Below are positions 23,682 to 36,290 of a stretch of DNA of 64,000 bases, piece by piece. Numbering within the stretch: the stretch's first letter is position 1; every line of letters starts with the position of its first letter. The notes under the pieces are model-generated. The model was not told the origin of the DNA, searched no databases, and saw only the letters and a program-made list of their open reading frames with translations. The position numbers were made by a program, and so were the translations under genes. This stretch comes from Schistocephalus solidus (lineage: Eukaryota; Platyhelminthes; Cestoda; Diphyllobothriidea; Diphyllobothriidae): positions 248,001 to 312,000 of the forward strand of contig WEDG01000794.1 of NCBI GenBank assembly GCA_017591395.1, given 5' to 3'.

Positions 23682-25250
23682 CTGAAAAAAAACATTTTTT
23701 AAACAAAAACGTTTCATAACGGATTTCAGCTTGTGCTACAGTAGTTCGACTAGAGTGACTGACCCAAAGACCTTCCAAGTGACTAAAGCATATAAAATGA
23801 CCTCGACCGCCGCTGTAAAAAAAAATTCTGTCCAAAAATGTCGTCTAAGTGCTTTTATGCATTGTATATTTGAACAGCTCCCTGCAGTTACTGTCCCTTA
23901 TAATCGATCCATCACGCTACCGCATCAGAGCCTGATCAACAGGCTGAAAACTATGTTGAAATCCGGGAAATATCTCAGGTGTGGTATGTGTAGGATGCGC
24001 CAAAATGAACTTTTGACAAAAGGTCTCCATGATTTTGGTAAGAACAGGCACTGTGCGTGATTTCGGAATACTTCATGCCTCACAGCACGATGGCTTTCCT
24101 TTGGCAGTCTTAAAAACCCCTCATGTGCATCTCCGTTGCAAAGAAAACATTTCCTACGTAAGTACTATGTCTTTATATTCAACTGCCTAAATATGCAGGA
24201 AATTACGTTGTTTGGAAAGCACCTCTGGGTGCTCCCAGAACACTTATGGTGGTAAAGACCTTTTTATTCGTGACTTATTTAAACATTGTCTGCTTCGTCA
24301 TCTTGTCGTAATATGTGAGGTAGTTTAGACCTCGTATCTTTCAAATGACTTATTATTTCTCATGATATTGATATGAAGAGAAATCAATATTCAAGAATAG
24401 CGGATGAGTCTAGTGAGCTTTCCATTCCGATTAAAGACATTTGTAGACATTAGAAGGCATTCCTGCAAAAGCCTAAAGTTACTTTTTAAACTTATCTACA
24501 TTCTCCTTTTGAACGTAATATTTTGAAGGCTTTAATTCACCTGATAGACGATTTTTGTCAGGAATTTTAGACCACTTTGGCAGCTCACTTATTGAGCAGT
24601 GAAATCAGTACACGAGACTGAAGAGATTCTCAATGGCGAACCAACACGCTATGAGGGATAATTAAATTACTTTTACACTATGTGCTTGATAGTACTTCAA
24701 TCCCGAGTTCTACCTGAAAGCCCTATTAAAGACTTCTATTTATGTTTTGAGTGTCTCGGTGCGCACTGTGTTACTAGCTGGAACTAATTTATTTGACTCA
24801 GTTCACAACCAATAGCAGAATGACCTATGATGATTTCGACAGTCCGTAAATGGCAATGCGGCGTTCAAAATACTAGACAAACGAAAACGCAATACATGCA
24901 TTTCACGATCATTTCAGGATTTTGCAGGTGCCGAAAGTGCTGAAAGTGGGTGAAATCTCTCTCTCTCTCTCTATCTGAGTGCAAACGGGAATTTTATTCG
25001 CAGTGCCATGGAACGTCAAATTATTGCATGCTGACTCCCAAACGGGGAAGTTTGCCGTCGATTAGGAAGAACCCATTCTGAACTCATTAGTACATCCTTT
25101 TTATCATCTACTTTGATGATTGGGTATATGAGAGTAATTTTCCCAAAAATATCGAATGCTATCATTCCTATTTCGGGGGTTTTCAATTTTCCAAAACTCA
25201 CAAACTAGATGATGTGCATCTTCACTAAAACAATTTCATTCATTTTTCAT
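23682..25250. other. Intron sequence without recognised feature
   Basis: A 109-codon plus-strand open frame (23731-24060) has no family motif and lies antisense to the FERM gene; treated as chance. A short CT run lies at about 24955-24971. Confidence 0.45.
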
Positions 25251-25252
25251 TT

Positions 25253-25335
25253 GACCTACTTGTGAAAAACTCGGCAGCCTCAGTGGGATTCGAACCCACG
25301 CCAGCAAGGTGAAGGCTTTAGCATAAGGTTATAGT
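25253..25335 (-). mobile_element. tRNA-containing element, tRNA-like end only
   Basis: Begins gacctacttgtgaaaaactc, the terminal repeat of the 33939-34157 element. It continues as the antisense of a tRNA-like end (gtgggattcgaacccacg, then aaggctttagcat). Truncated after about 80 bp. Confidence 0.65.
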
Positions 25336-25574
25336 AGAAAAACATGGTTATTTCTAATGGTGAACTGGGAAGTGGAATAAGTATACAGCCAAAAAGTATG
25401 TCATCAGAGGGGCTTGAGCCACCTGGTATTGCGTCGCATGCTCAATTGCCGAGTTGCAAATGACGCGCTCTCCAGCTGAAAAACTGGGCAAAATGACCTG
25501 GTTGACAAGTATGTTTTCAGGCTACCGGTTTATCTGCAAGCCCAATAGCTTATTGTAGATTGGTGTGTTTTGCA

Positions 25575-25621
25575 GTTTAACTAGTAAAAGTAGTGGTGGT
25601 AATGGTATAAGTAGTAATAGC

Positions 25622-25655
<34 letters not shown>

Positions 25656-25690
25656 TTAATATTCTTAGTAGAAGTAGTATTAGTAGTAGC

Positions 25691-25724
<34 letters not shown>

Positions 25725-25752
25725 AAATTAGTAGTAGAAGTAGTAGTAGTAT

Positions 25753-25788
<36 letters not shown>

Positions 25789-25789
25789 C

Positions 25790-25836
<47 letters not shown>

Positions 25837-25837
25837 C

Positions 25838-25881
<44 letters not shown>

Positions 25882-25890
25882 AAGTAGTAG
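25575..25890. repeat. AGT trinucleotide microsatellite, imperfect
   Basis: About 300 bp of AGT repeats with scattered substitutions (aat, att, agc, aga). The polyserine and polytyrosine frames it produces are artefacts. SINE flanks are not evident here, unlike the tracts at 48 and 53 kb. Confidence 0.95.
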
Positions 25891-25984
25891 TAGAAGGGTA
25901 GAAAACCGGAAGAGGAACTGACTAAGAATAGAAAGAACATCTGGTTGATGACGAAAATAAAAATACTCCTGTAAAAAGGAGATA

Positions 25985-26200
25985 TTTAGGGTTAGGGTTA
26001 AGGTTGGCGTTAAGGCATCTTAGGGTTAAGTTTAGTGGAAAGGTAACGGTTAGTGCAGGGCTCGAGTTAAGTGTGGAATTAGGGCTAAGATTAGGTCACG
26101 GGTGCATGAACTCTTCCTGGAATTATGCACAGGGACAGTTTTATAGCCTGGATGGGGCGTTCCTATTCCCGTGTCTTGTTTAGGAGGTTATATAAGTGAT
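25985..26200. mobile_element. TIR-A element, left end lost
   Basis: Telomere-like tagggttagggttaagg at the left, then the common interior phrase cctggaattatgcacaggg, and a right end ttcctattcccgtgtcttgt then ttaggagg. Left TIR not seen. Confidence 0.6.
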
Positions 26201-26799
26201 CTTTACCCATTCGTCCGCCCGACATGCATACACCTTAGAGCCTTTGGGATGAAAAGCATTTATTGGTAGTTAGACTATCTCAGGTGTGTTTTTGTTATGG
26301 TGGAGTGTTTCTCTAGCATTAACTGTGCGTCGACAGTGGAAGGTGACTTTGAAGGTGTGTGTAGAGGTAATGGCGTGGGTTCGTTCCAGTTAAGAACCAC
26401 CAACTGGACCTCAGTCTGGTCCCAGTTTCCCTTTCGATCCAACAGAATGACTACGTCACTGCGACTGGCGACAAGATAGGGCCTGGCACCAAGCTCCGAT
26501 CTGAGAGTAAGGAGATCCGATTGTTAGAACAGGTTTTATCTTCGCCTGGCGTTCCGAATTATCACTCAAAGTCATCCTCAGAGACAGTTGGGGCTAAGTG
26601 TGATGGGTGCAGATGGAGCGCAATGCTTATCGCACGCAGAGACAACGACCAGGGGGCTAATAAATGCGGCCGAATCATCCATCGTCACGGTAGGAAACTT
26701 CTAGATATCTTTGTCGGGGTGCGGTGCGGTTGCGGGTTGTGGGGGGGGGGGCTTATTCGGATGTGAGCTGCCTAACACGCAGCAACAATGAGTAGGTGG

Positions 26800-27020
26800 A
26801 GGATTAGGAAGAGGAGGAGGAGGAGGAGGAGGAGGAGGAAGAAGAAGAAGAGGAGGATGAAGAGGAGGAGGAGGAAGAAGAAGAGGAGGAGGATGAAGAG
26901 GAGGAGGAGAAGGAGGAGGAGGATGAGGAAGAAGAAGAAGAAGAAGAGGAGAAGGAGGAGGAGGAGGAGGAGGAGGAGGAGGAGGAGGAGGAGGAGGAGG
27001 AAGAGGAGGATGGGGAGGAG
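26800..27020. repeat. GGA trinucleotide microsatellite, imperfect
   Basis: About 210 bp of GGA/GAA repeats with purines on the plus strand. Proline-, serine-, arginine- and leucine-rich frames through it are artefacts. Confidence 0.95.
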
Positions 27021-28230
27021 GAAAAGCTCTCAGGTCGCGCATATTCGACGGGATCCGGGGGCAAAATTCTTCTGAGAGGTGACAAAATACATGGGCCACG
27101 AGCTGCTTCATTCCTGAGTTTCCAGCCCACAGACCACCAACAAGCACAATGAACCCCCTCCGTATTCAGCGCTAAAACTGGGCAGAGTCATGGGTGGCTC
27201 AGTGATGGCGCTGGCGAACACCGATTCCAATGACCGCATCAACGAGCCAAACGGCCGAATAATTACCAGGCCATTAATCGACACCAGTAACAAAATTGTG
27301 GCAAATAACTACTGGGGTGTGGAGGCGCAAGCAAACCTCGAACCAAATAAGACCACCAGCGGCCGATGCTGGTAGACATGGGGTGGCATGGCAACTGCGT
27401 CCTCTGAAGGCTGCGCTCTCTGCGTGCCCGTCACCCTTATTTTCGACTGCCGCCGGTACTGGATCCACGATAAAATCTGAAACATCAGGCGAATAAAATT
27501 CCAGTTCCAAGGATCGAATTCCCTTCGCCTCAGCTGCTCCCTAGAACTTGCTTTTCGTGTCCACTAACAAGGATCGGTCTAGTCGTTCCATAGCACGGCT
27601 AGTGCCTTTTTACTGACTCTTTCGCCCCCTTATAGTGTCCCATTTACCAAATGACATACCTCAAGAAGTGTGACCGCTGGGCCCGGCATAGCTCCAGTGG
27701 AGCTAGCTGATGGATGTGATTGCCAACCCATCACAATAAGTGCGCCCCCATCCGCCTCCGCACCCCTGTTCATGACGCCCGTTTAACTGTTTACCCCCAA
27801 AGTGAAGGTTTAAATGTCCCAAATATGTCTAGCTTCGCTGCCTGAATGCAACTTTGAGAGCCTTTGCAGCCGAAGAATATTTAAGACTGCACTGTATTTC
27901 TACCCGGTGATGGTTTATTTTTGACAGAGCGTCCCTCTGGCGAAGGTAAAGGTCGTGTTTCAAAAGCGCGCGTGGACTCAGAAGGCACGCAAAATGTCAT
28001 GAAGTCGAGTTTTGAGTACGTCACCTGGCGCAATATCGACCGTAGCAGAAAAATAGTTCGATTCCTTTGACCATAAATCCCGAATAAAAGGAGTATCTGA
28101 GATCAGTTTAGAAGAGCCATCCGACGAAAGTTACCAGCACCTCGGCAGAGATATACCTCTAGGTGCGTAGTAGAGCAAGTGACATTGTGGTTTGACTGGT
28201 AGCCGGTCAATGACTGCATGTAAGGCAGGG
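27021..28230. other. Intron sequence without recognised feature
   Basis: Several overlapping short frames on both strands at 27100-27500 lack splice context or motifs; I could not assign them. Confidence 0.45.
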
Positions 28231-28428
28231 TTGCCCTCTCTCATCTCCGGTCTTTTTTACTCTGTCTCTGGCTCCGGGTCCAGATGGCGGGAATGGAACA
28301 GAGAGTGAGGTAGATGCAGTGCACATCCACTCTCACTATAATCCAGCGCCAGTCACCGTCCCCGCATCACCCTGTTGCGGAGCATACGGAGGACATCGTC
28401 GGACTACGACGGTCGAACTGTCGTTAAG
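28231..28428 (-). repeat. Diverged half unit of the ~373-bp satellite family
   Basis: The reverse complement runs cgacagttcgaccgtcgtag, then tccgacgatgtcc, the hairpin, gggacggtgac, gcatctacctcactctct and agacagag. It covers the first half of the unit only and is isolated from the array. Confidence 0.8.
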
Positions 28429-30066
28429 CCGGATCTTGGTGCGCCATCTCAACGACGGGAAGACGATTACGTGGTGTGTAACCAACAGAATTACCCGCAT
28501 GGCGGATATGATACAGAGGAGTATCACGGCGCTATCGCTTTAGTTGCCACGCCGACCTCGCAGGGTGGTGCTCACGACACGGGGTCGTGCGTGCTTAATG
28601 GCCGGCGAACAAAAATCGGAAGGCCACCTCCACTGGCCTTAGATGCGACCCCACGCACGCGCGCACCGCACATATCGGCCTTGGTGCCTGATGAACTGCG
28701 GGTACGTGCTGGCGTTTGGGCTCGTATGTGCGCGAAAAACTCGAGCACGCACCTGCCTGTGCGAACTTGCGCACACACATTTATGTGCGTGTGTGTGTTC
28801 GTCCACCCGAGCACTGTGTTGGATGACTCAAACGTTCGCACTGGCCTGCTTTTAATCGGTCGCACGGAGTAACCCAGTTTCCTCCTTGCTCACTGGCTGC
28901 AGCATCGTTGAGCCTCGTTCCTCCCCCATCCCCCCCCCCTGCCCCGCGCCCAACCTCTCCTGCAGTTGCATCGTGGTCCGCCAACGGAAGGACTGGGGCT
29001 TCACGCGAGAAGAACTTGAAGTGATCCGCTGTGTGAGTGGTGATTCAGCGACGGAAAACTGGGCCGTCCACTAAAACTGTTCGCTATGACAAACGCATCT
29101 GCATGTTACATAAAGGCGGTCAGTTGTTGTGCTCATGAACCAGGATGGTGTGTACTGATTGACTTAATGCTACAACTTCCGCGAAAACTGGTTTGAACTT
29201 TTCGACCTCCTACATGCACAAAGGCATCAAAAGGGACACTATAAATCTGACTGACCTGTGTAGGAATCAGTTCTGACATTTTCTTTCTCACTATCGACAT
29301 CAGGTTAAGCCGGTCAAATTTTATTCCCTCAAAATCCTCAACCTTCGTTCGAGATTTTACTCAACCGACGTAATGCCTAAAAGAAGTCGTAGATGCTTTA
29401 TGAGAAGCATATTTGTCTCGTTACACGAATTTTGTCCGTGAAATTGTTTTTTTTTGTCTAATATAAGACATAATGAGCAAGTACAATCAGGTTCAAATCT
29501 GAGCTATTCCTCGTCCGGAGTTGAACTACGATAAACTAAGTGATGGTGACGTAGTGATTAGCGTGAGAAATAAAACAAAGGCAATAAGTGAGTAAACTTT
29601 ATTTTTATATGCACTTCGACTCCTTCATAAAGTCAATCATATCACGTAGAAAGAACATCAAAACTCCATTTAATATTCATATCCTCAGGAAATTACTCCT
29701 TCATATTACCTGGGCAAAATAAGGGGTTATTTAAGGTTTAATCGAATTTACTCGGCTCTGCACGCTTGTTAGCCGCAAATTGCATCTTCGTGTGGTCTTA
29801 CAGGTTTCCAACGACAAGCAAAGTATGGTGCTGAAATCCACGTCATATCCTTGTTCCTGTTACTATGACAAGGACTCTGAATGCATATCCATACGTGCAA
29901 TATATGGGTCAGGTTGACTACCTTTAAAGAATCCTCACTAAACTGCAAATATAAGGCTACGCAAAATATATGCCAATGTTTAGAAACTTCCACGCTTCAT
30001 CCTTATTACGACTTGAGAAATCCCTTCCCTCAAGTACAACATGTAAAAAGTAAGGGTCGGAATCGC
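28429..30066. other. GC-rich then ordinary intron sequence, no recognised gene
   Basis: 28430-29060 is GC-rich with CpG-containing stretches, and one plus-strand frame covers 28375-28872. I see no conserved motif, and overlapping antisense frames exist over the same bases. The remainder shows nothing recognisable. Confidence 0.4.
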
Positions 30067-30325
30067 TTATATGGCACCCTGGCAGGGTACGGGCATAACA
30101 AGGTCCACTGCCCCCCTCCCCTAGCACACAATTCCTGCGCTAAATTCCCGGATGGGTACATATTCCCGTGTTCTAGCCCTAACTCGAAGCGTAATCCGAA
30201 TTTTAAACTGGCCCCACCTTTAACCCTAATCCTAATTTACCTGGAATTTAGCGCAAAGTCACCCGTAGTACGGACGATTCCTGTTCTCGTGTCCTGTCAT
30301 CATAGGTAGGTCATATAAACGATCA
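30067..30325. mobile_element. TIR-A element, diverged
   Basis: C-rich telomere-like blocks (ccctaatcctaatttacc) with the family phrase cctggaatttagcgcaaag and the right end gattcctgttctcgtgtcct then gtcat. The left terminus, near atatggcaccctggcag, is weak. Confidence 0.55.
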
Positions 30326-30624
30326 CTACCCAAAGTTAAATTCTTAGACAGTTTTGCGGATTCCTTCCCCAAAATGTGGTTCAAATCAAGAAGGCATACA
30401 ATGGGGGAAAATCTTATTCTACTTACGTACTCCTGAACGTTTTTCATGGCGATAGCTCGCCTAAAATTCCGCTTTCTGTAGGACAGGAACGAACATTTTA
30501 TTATGTCCCGTGATATTCAGCATTATAGCCTCACTTAACTGGCCTCTTCCACCCAGAAGCCTGCCTGAAAATGTAATTCACAAATGCTCATTCCAATCTT
30601 CCTAAATTTAGTTCAGTAATATAG

Positions 30625-30835
30625 CCAGGTGGAGTGGCTGTTTTTATGATAGAACACGGGAATACGAAACCCCTCCCCCCGCGCAATACAGATGACCGTG
30701 CGTTAAAGTTAAGGTTAGGGCTAAGGCAGGGGTTCCGATCAGGGTTAAGGTTACTGGAATGTAGCGCAAAGCCACCGGTAGTACGGTGGGGGATCTTATT
30801 CCCGTTTCTTACCTTATTCTTTTATGCTTTTACTG
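30625..30835. mobile_element. TIR-A element, diverged
   Basis: Contains aaggttagggctaaggcagg, tggaatgtagcgcaaagcca, then a stretch to ttattcccgtttcttacctt. Same interior phrase order as the preceding copy. Confidence 0.55.
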
Positions 30836-31594
30836 CTGCCGTTACTGAGTCTCCCTGTAAGGTCAACTTAGTCGCCACTGTTATCCCGCATCTTCAGCGC
30901 CCCAAGGACACCGGCTGAGTGAGGTATGACTGGCCATTCTCTGCCCCTTATGTGGGAAGCATTCGGAAGAGCTACTCAGTCGAAATCAAATCCAGGGAGC
31001 TGAGTGCACTTTTGGAAATTTCTTTCCAAAGAGGCATAGACATTCGGTCTCACAGAAAAAAAGAAACCATCTAAGCAACTTCAACGATCGTCAGCTACAA
31101 ACAATAACACTATCGTGCAAGTCCACCTAATAAAACCACGCTTTCTTAGCATGATTTATCTGGAAATTATCCTACAATACCCTGTCTTCCTCGCTACTTA
31201 GGTGGCGTCGTCAAAAATTCAGTAAGTCAAAATTGATTCGATTTGCTGTATCCCGAACCTAGGAAACGCAGATCCTTGACTAGCATGACTGAGGAATCCT
31301 AACCTTTATAATAAGTTTACCCTGGGCGAACAAGACACAAGTAGCCCAGAAATTATACTGGTTACGGCAATACCTTTTCCTCGGGTGTTCAGCAAAGGAC
31401 GGATATGTGGCACCACTCAGAAAATGGGAGCAATGAGTCATGTATTAAGGAAATCTTTCACCAGGGATTTTATGGTTGGGTAAACGAAACTGACATACAA
31501 CTGTTTTAAAGTAGCAAAGGACAAAAAAGTACACTTACGCCATTAGAATGTTTAAATGCACCAATAAAGATTAAAAAGGACGGAAGCTATAAAT

Positions 31595-31795
31595 TCACGA
31601 CGTTCCAAGTCTAGCCCCTAACCGCAAACCTATTTCTAAAGCCTAACCATAAGCTAGCCCCCTAACTCTAACCGCCGAGTCCTACCCAAACCCAAATCCC
31701 ACTCTCAGCATCTAACCGTAACCCTTACCCTGAAACCTAGTCCTAACACCAACCTCTAACCCTTAGCCGAACGCTAACCCTAACGCCGGTGTGAC
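31595..31795. repeat. Degenerate telomere-like CCCTAA tract
   Basis: About 200 bp of ccctaac/cctaacc variants without identifiable TIR ends. Probably the interior of a TIR-A relic. Confidence 0.5.
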
Positions 31796-31799
31796 GGGA

Positions 31800-33938
31800 A
31801 ATTTGTGAATGGAAATTAAGGCTACCCAAATGAAATAAGTAGGTATTTCTTAGAATGAACGACTAGAGGGTACCACATATCCCATCTTTACCCAGTATTC
31901 TCCTATCCCGAGGAGTTTCAGAGAAATCACTCCTTAGGTCGGCGCCATATTTTTTCGCATACTTGCAATGATCCTCAAGGCAATTACTCAGCTTCCGGTA
32001 GAGGATTCATCTTCTTGTGTTCAGGGAAACCTTTTGCAGTATATTCAACATCCAAGGGGCAGGTTCCAACGAACTCTTTAAGAATAAGGAGGGACGAAAT
32101 AAGGGATCATCTGGCCTCGGTCTTCTAGTTCACGCCCAAGTGCTCCACCTACACAAACACAGGTGGGTCTTAGTAAACGCAATTTAGGAACTTCCTTTTA
32201 AGAGACAATTTTTTTGGTTTTCACGAAAACTTGCTTAAAAGGAAAATACCGACAGAGCATAGTCTGCAATCGTCGGAGTTAAGGCAGTTCGTTACAAAAA
32301 CTACGGTGAGTTGGGAGTTGATTCAGCTACCCATTGTATGTCCAGATAATGCAATTGACTGTGGAGAAGGCAAGGGATTTGTCATTTCAGTGGTTAGAAT
32401 AGTGCAAATAAGTAACCACTTAATGTTTTTTTCAATTAGGACGAGGGTGAGGTAATTTTGATTCAGAAAAATTGTGTACTATCCCCAAGTACTTGGCGTC
32501 CTCGGAGGAATAATAAACCCAATTTATCGGCGATTTCTCTCTGTGTAGTTTCGCTGATAACCTTTTCCACAACTAGAAACCGCGCAAAAGACTTGCAAGC
32601 TAGCATTGACTAACTGACTATCCTATTAAACCAGTGAATTTTAGCCTTCAGTGTGTCCATAAATGTGAGGTCTTGCGCCTGAAAGCATGGCAAATATACT
32701 CTCGATGCAGTAGTATAAGACTGATTTGAATTCCATAAAATATGTGTGAGCGAGCAAAGGACCTCGATCTCCGGACTACCACGAAAGAATCAGACCGGAA
32801 GGCAAACTTTCCTTCTGAACTCCTTGAGAGGAGCTCTGGTGCATTCGCTAGAAATCACACGGAATACGGAATATCAGGACGGGTATCTCGGATGAAAAAA
32901 GATATCGGCCCATCGAGAAGGCGTAAAGATAAGGAAAAATGAATATGGACTGCCCTATGAATCCACCATAAGCTGATCGAGCTAACAGCAAAAAATATGA
33001 TAGAGCCTGTTCTGCGCATTCCGTTTTCACAGCAGGTATGGCTACTGGCTTGAACTTCAGGACTTCTGGGAGTTTGCAGACATAAGCGACCTACATTCGT
33101 GGCCACCAGTACAAGGTGAAATGTCAAATTTACGCGCCAATAGGAGCTTTCTATCAGCCACTGGGGGTACTCAGATTGTGAAACTTCCGCTCAAGCAAGA
33201 TTTTGACTACCGATCTATTTTGGTTGTTTTAAAAGGCAATTAAACAGCGTAATCTTCCATAAACTGCTATTCCCACCATCATTATTCACATACGGCTCGG
33301 AAATTTTGTTTCCGAGTTAAATTCTTTCCGCCCTGCAGCATTCTGAACGGCAGTAATAACTTTTTATGTAAACACATTGAAAGGCCGACTGAATGCGCAT
33401 AAGTGCATCTCTATCTTCCTGGGGCTATCAAGATTTCAAGAGTTTGGCAGCGAAATACCTAATTAACGCGCTTTTAAACGGGTAACTTATCATAAAACGT
33501 TTTTTAATTGATCTTAGGCCTATTTCTTGTGGAAGTTCATTTTTCTCGGCAACGAGTGTTCATGATTGGGTGAATCTACAAATATGACACAAACGGTCAT
33601 CTCCATTAGAAGGAATATCTAAAAGCTCATTACTTCGGTAAAAAAATTAGGCATTCTCTTATTTTTATAGTTCTGATGAACATATAAGACAGGATCTAAA
33701 TTTATTGCCAATCGATTCAAGATAGGAAAAATCGTTAACTGTTCACCGACATTTCAAGGCCGATCTGAAACTAATTGTAATCCAATACCAGAAGTACCTA
33801 TAAATAAATTTTGAGAAAGGCTAGTTCTCTTAATATACGCTTACGCTATCACTTTACAATTCTACTTAGACTTATTCATCGCATTTACAGCGATTTTTCG
33901 TGTTTTCAGAATTCAGTAGAGGATTTTGAATAATTCCT
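31800..33938. other. Intron sequence without recognised gene
   Basis: 33480-33870 resembles 14220-14640 in several phrases (ctacaaatatgac, a cggcaacgaatttttc variant, caaaactcattac variants), suggesting an unnamed dispersed repeat. No exon seen. Confidence 0.45.
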
Positions 33939-34157
33939 TTGACCTACTTGTGAAAAATTCGGCAGGCTCGGTGGTGAGTTCGATACGTTGCAGTAGGCTG
34001 GACGGGTAACTTGACCTAAGGGTGATTAAACTCACGGCTCCCGGTGGGGCCTCGTAGCTCAGTTGGCTAGAGCGTTGGCTGTACTAAAGCCTTCCCCTTG
34101 CTGGCATGGGTTCGAATCCCGCCGAGGCCGCCAATTTTTCACAAGTGGGTCAAACGA
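33939..34157 (+). mobile_element. Inverted-repeat element carrying a tRNA-like gene
   Basis: The left end (tttgacctacttgtgaaaaa, then ttcggc) is the inverted complement of the right end (gccaatttttcacaagtggg, then tcaaa). The inverted repeat reaches into a tRNA-like 3' half at the right and an antisense fragment of the same at the left. Between them lies the module cgggtaacttgacctaaggg then tgattaaactcacggctccc. Other copies: 18061, 18280, 25253. Confidence 0.75.
34048..34133 (+). tRNA. tRNA-like sequence, probably an element part or pseudogene
   Basis: The 7-bp acceptor stem pairs perfectly (ggcctcg / cgaggcc). The D arm is gctc...gagc with agttggcta in the loop, the T arm gggttcgaatccc, and CCA follows in the DNA. 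The box A region (tagctcagttgg) and box B (ggttcgaatcc) match consensus. The anticodon arm is irregular: ggct-gtactaa-agcc would give ACT, but the stem is only four clear pairs. The region before the T arm is long, as in class II tRNAs. Because it lies inside a repeated inverted-repeat element, I doubt it serves as a normal tRNA. Confidence 0.6.
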
Positions 34158-35035
34158 ATTTTCAGAATTTGCCGCTTTATTCAAAAAGTTAGTATTTTCC
34201 AACAAAATACTATTACTTTTTACGTTTCCTTTTTGTAGTAATTTGGTGAAGGTTTTTCATTAATAGTGTAAAGCTCTGGTGCATGCGTTGATGCTGGTTT
34301 GCGAGTGATTATCAATCTTTCGTAAATTTTGGCCTTTTGCACGAGATTTCGGTTCTCTACTGTAGGTTTACACCCGGATCCTGCCGTTTTCAGTGCCTAA
34401 TAGTAGCTGCCTGTGTTGACAGGTGATCTCCCTCCTTCCTTCTTAGAATACGGAAGGAGCAACAGGCCAGGTCCTACATCTGCGGGCTCCCGAACTAAGA
34501 TCTGAAGCATGAACCCTCTTCATCTCCCGGTAGAGCAGGTTTTCAAGTAATTACTGTCTTGAAAGAACATGTGACCCTCCTGAGGTCATCTAAAAATCTA
34601 TGTGTAACCCTAGGGTGATCTTACGCCTCTCCAAAGTTTTGGACCTCCTGAGTATGAAGTTGAAGTAAGGAACGTCTACCTTGATACCGAACGACGACAG
34701 ACACCATCCTGTTTAACGGATCACAGACATGAGGCTGATTCACAAAAATGGTAATACATGTAAAAGTGTTTTAACCACGTTTTTAAATCACGTCTCTAGA
34801 CTGTAGTCAATGCAGTTTTAAGCCATCCCTATTGTAAAAGTTGGATGTTATCAGCAAAAGGTCCTTACATTCAAGAGCGCCGACCTAGACAATCGGACGT
34901 CCGCGCATGCCTCATAAAACCATGGTTTATTAAAATGGTTAGTACCATGCAGCCCTTAATGTTAAATTTCCCAAGCAGCCCATCAGGCAGTCATAAATAA
35001 TCAATAAGCAGAGGCAAACGGCAAAACCAACTTAC
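34158..35035. other. Intron sequence without recognised feature
   Basis: Nothing recognisable before the FERM micro-exon. Confidence 0.45.
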
Positions 35036-35078
35036 TATCCAGTTGTTTGGAGATTTTCTCATTCGGTTTGAGCCACAT
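35036..35078 (-). CDS. FERM micro-exon, F1-F2 linker
   Basis: This 43-bp exon is preceded by a pyrimidine-rich acceptor (TTCTTTTTGCAG) and followed by the consensus donor GTAAGT. It encodes MWLKPNEKISKQLD plus one base, A. It starts in phase 0 as required by the upstream exon and ends in phase 1; the leftover A joins the AG that opens the next exon to give a lysine codon. The WLKP...KISKQ sequence corresponds to the WLD.K.I.KQ linker of protein 4.1 FERM domains. The exon is far too short to be seen by length alone; splice signals, phase and motif support it together. Confidence 0.9.
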
Positions 35079-35417
35079 CTGCAAAAAGAACCAAAAATGA
35101 CTCAGGCGGTAAACTGCAAATGTACCTACGTTGTCACAAAAACGACCTCCTCTCACAAGATGCTCTATGCTTGCTGCAAACAACTAAGTACTTGTACGGA
35201 GAGCGGGTGGGCAGGCGGGGTCGAACTGAGACAGACGGACCATTAGGCTGATTGTTTAAACTTTTCAGACGGCACCTCAACTCCAGCGCTTGGGTTGAGT
35301 CATGCCACCACGTGGAGTCGAAAATCTGGTGCCTTGGTTCTGTGAGTCGACCGAGCTGGGAGCCTGGCGCGACGACAGCGCACTCAGGCAGGAGCACGCG
35401 CCACCACAGCACGGCAT

Positions 35418-35445
35418 GAAAACACACACACACACACACACACAC
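35418..35445. repeat. CA dinucleotide microsatellite
   Basis: About 13 CA units in otherwise GC-rich sequence (35180-35480). Confidence 0.9.
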
Positions 35446-36112
35446 GTTGCGGTGCACTGTGCCGCCACATCCAGTTTTGCCTTTGCTCTGGCAAAGAAAC
35501 ACTGTTGGCGATTTTTTAAATAAACCTTGATAGCATCCGTGAGCTAACACCCCGTCTTTCGTGTTCAGCGCCGGCCAAGTGACCAGCTATAGTAGAGGGT
35601 GATTGAAGGTGCACAGCGCAAGAATGTATGGCACAAGGAACCACTTTGATGCGCCCGCTTTCTCGGTACCATCTGCCAAGCCCAGTTAAATGCACCTGAA
35701 TTTTGGTTCCAAGCAAGGATTAAAAGCAGGCGCAGTAGAAATTCTGAGTAATTTAAGGAAACTGCTGACATGTAATTTTCAGCTTATTGTTCACTTCTGC
35801 AAAAAAATCCATGTTACAATTGAAAAGTCAGTTGGCAAACACATGTTTTCAGTAATTCCTCATTATACCGTTACAATTACTTGGGGAATGGTTTTGTGAG
35901 TTAGGTAGAGAGGTTATATGTGTCTTGAGTGTGGGGGTATGGGTTGTGTTTTGTCATACCCTTCGTTCCCACGCCACCTGCATACCGGAGTCGGGGTGTT
36001 GGGGACGTTGGAGCGGACGAGCAGGATTCACTGTCTGTACGTAAAATACGCGGAGTGCGTGGCCGTCATCAGGAGCGGCGTGCGAGTACCACTTGCATTC
36101 GGCCAGGGAAGA

Positions 36113-36290
36113 CAACTGTTCGACCGTCGATTCCGACGCTGTCCACCGTGCACTCCACAGCAGGGAAGGTGACTTGCTCTGGATTTTATTAAGTGTAGAC
36201 TTTCACTGTATATACCTCACTCTCTCTCTCTCTCTCTTCCACTCCCAGGGTCAGGGAAGACAGACTGCGTGTATCACCATCTTCTGACAA
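36113..36290 (+). repeat. Diverged half unit of the ~373-bp satellite family
   Basis: Contains ctgttcgaccgtcgattccg, acgctgtccaccg, the collapsed hairpin, aaggtgacttgctctgg and a CT-rich run at about 36218-36238. It ends soon after; the rest of the unit is absent. Confidence 0.75.

Noticed and set aside
25565..25921. Polyserine and polytyrosine open frames.
   Set aside because: They are translations of the AGT microsatellite in different frames, as are similar frames at 26.8, 41.6, 48, 53 and 54.5 kb.
28375..28872. 165-codon plus-strand frame in GC-rich sequence.
   Set aside because: It begins inside a diverged satellite unit, has comparable antisense frames and shows no recognisable domain or splice context.
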